Assembly: GCA_002415335.1 (NCBI GenBank)
Contig: DHXL01000158.1
Span: 10,122 to 16,112 of the forward strand
Length of the DNA: 5,991 nt
Source: Oxalobacteraceae bacterium UBA5157
GTDB lineage: Bacteria; Pseudomonadota; Gammaproteobacteria; Burkholderiales; Burkholderiaceae_D
Direction: 5' to 3'
This document shows, in pieces, positions 4,955 through 5,991 of the stretch. Under the pieces are notes generated by a model, which was not told the DNA's origin, did no database searches, and saw nothing but the letters and a program-made list of their open reading frames with translations. Numbering within the stretch: the stretch's first letter is position 1; each line of letters opens with the position of its first letter. The position numbers and the translations under genes are program-made.

Positions 4955-5991
4955 CTAGAGACTCGCTTCGTCGCCCCAAATCTGTTGCAGGCTGAAGCGC
5001 AGAATGGCTTGGTCTCCGTGCAGCACGTCACGGATCGCATGCAGCGACTTGCTCGTGTCGCGCTTGATTGGAAACGACAGCGGTGCGCCGCGCGGACCAA
5101 TGAACGCGTGGACGAACGGGGTCGTGATGCTGCCGCCTTTGCCGGTGACTACCGCAATTTCGCCGTTCTCGAGGCGCACGAACGTGCCGGTCGGATAGAC
5201 GCCCAGCTCGCGCAGGAAAACGGCAGCGAGCTGCGGGTCGATATTCTTTTTTTCGGACAGCAGAATGTCGCGTAGCGCCGCATTCGGCAGCAAGGACTTG
5301 CGGTAAGTCCGCGACGAAACGCGGGCGCAATAGCGGTCGGCGATCGCGATGATCTTGGCATTCTGTGGAATCTCGCCACCGGCTCTGCGCAACGGATAGC
5401 CGCTGCCATCTTCGTTCTCATGATGCAGCAAGACGTAGCTTAGCCAGTCCTTATCTTCCACGCCCGCTTGGCTCAACTGGTTGACGCTGTTCTGCGGGTG
5501 CGACCGGATGACGTCCATTTCGGCGTCGGTCAGCGCGTCCAGCCGGGCCTGCAACTGGTCTTGATAGCGCAGCATACCGACGTTCATCGTGAGTGCGGCG
5601 GCAGTAATCGACATCTGTTCTGGCGCCGGTTTGTTCAGGCTGCGGGCGATCAGCATGGCGGTCACCGCGGTATCGACGCAATGGCGCACGACGTAACTGC
5701 CGGCGCTCTGGTTGAGCAGGATGCAGGCGAGTGCGATATCCGAATTGATATCGATGGCGTACTGGATGACCGTGGCGACTTCGACGATCTTGGCCTGCAC
5801 GCCGGCTTCAGCCTGGAGGTTGAACAGCAGGCGTTCCAGGCGTTTGTTGGCCAGGTTCAGGAAGCGCAGGACGGAGGGCTTTTCTTCCTGTTTGACCGGC
5901 CTGTGCTCGGCTCGCGATGAGCTGCTCTTGGCATCGACGAAGAGACCTCTTTCGACCAGCTTTTCGATCTGCTGATCGCGCTGCACGATCG
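4955..5991 (-). CDS. HD-GYP-family protein with Met-Asn in place of the HD dyad (5' end beyond the window)
   Basis: The frame stays open to the right edge of the window. A GTG at 5986-5984 is available but has no visible ribosome binding site, and the text around it (QRDQQIEKLVERGLFV) resembles the interior of the N-terminal regions usual in this family, so the true start probably lies outside. Numbering from that GTG, the HD-GYP-like domain spans about 95-265. It has H102, then M134-N135 where the HD dyad is expected (TMNVGML in place of the usual HDIGK-like block), H163 (RSHP), H188-H189 (LLHHEN), DGSGYP (193-198), and D217 (IAIADRYCA). Active relatives hydrolyse cyclic di-GMP using two or three metal ions. 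Here one His/Asp pair is gone but the GYP loop and the other ligands remain, so it may bind the nucleotide without cutting it, or use a changed metal site. A C-terminal extension (about 266-343), probably beta-rich (TFVRLENGEIAVV), follows. No membrane helix is visible in the part seen. Confidence 0.88.
   Translation of the reverse strand, partial: IVQRDQQIEKLVERGLFVDAKSSSSRAEHRPVKQEEKPSVLRFLNLANKRLERLLFNLQAEAGVQAKIVEVATVIQYAIDINSDIALACILLNQSAGSYVVRHCVDTAVTAMLIARSLNKPAPEQMSITAAALTMNVGMLRYQDQLQARLDALTDAEMDVIRSHPQNSVNQLSQAGVEDKDWLSYVLLHHENEDGSGYPLRRAGGEIPQNAKIIAIADRYCARVSSRTYRKSLLPNAALRDILLSEKKNIDPQLAAVFLRELGVYPTGTFVRLENGEIAVVTGKGGSITTPFVHAFIGPRGAPLSFPIKRDTSKSLHAIRDVLHGDQAILRFSLQQIWGDEASL

Overview
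The window looks like chromosomal DNA from a betaproteobacterium, most likely of the order Burkholderiales and plausibly of the Oxalobacteraceae (Herminiimonas/Janthinobacterium/Collimonas type). This is an inference from moderate-to-high GC coding sequence, codon use and protein style. No rRNA, tRNA, transposase, integrase or CRISPR array was seen, and no search could be run.

Layout, left to right. (1) An AT-rich leader (1-124) carries a palindrome and a -10-like box. It precedes a complete bifunctional beta-oxidation enzyme, enoyl-CoA hydratase/3-hydroxyacyl-CoA dehydrogenase (125-2203, +), which ends in a clear intrinsic terminator (2224-2252). (2) A 280-bp spacer follows. Its minus strand appears to keep the decayed last ~25 codons of a methyl-accepting chemotaxis protein, and its right end should hold the promoter of the next gene. 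(3) A 336-aa response regulator (2536-3546, +) has a complete receiver active site, an insertion of about 40 residues inside the receiver, and a C-terminal output domain I do not recognise. (4) A 328-bp stretch holds at most a tiny one-helix membrane peptide. It ends in a near-perfect sigma-28 (FliA) promoter directly in front of a 66-aa YjfB-family putative motility protein (3875-4075, +). (5) A DUF924 gene with a GTG start (4264-4863, +) follows. (6) Converging on it from the right edge is an HD-GYP-family protein (4955-5991, -, cut by the window edge). Its HD dyad is replaced by Met-Asn while the GYP motif and the other metal-binding histidines remain.

The fatty-acid enzyme is a self-contained transcription unit. 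The remainder has a motility and signalling flavour: a flagellar-sigma-controlled YjfB protein, a possible chemoreceptor remnant, an orphan response regulator, and a cyclic-di-GMP-type HD-GYP homologue. These genes are separated by sizeable gaps and carry their own signals, so this is a neighbourhood and not a demonstrated operon. I see no convincing evidence of a wholly new multi-gene system. The most worthwhile leads are the atypical response regulator, the MN-GYP protein, and the sigma-28 promoter of the YjfB-family gene.
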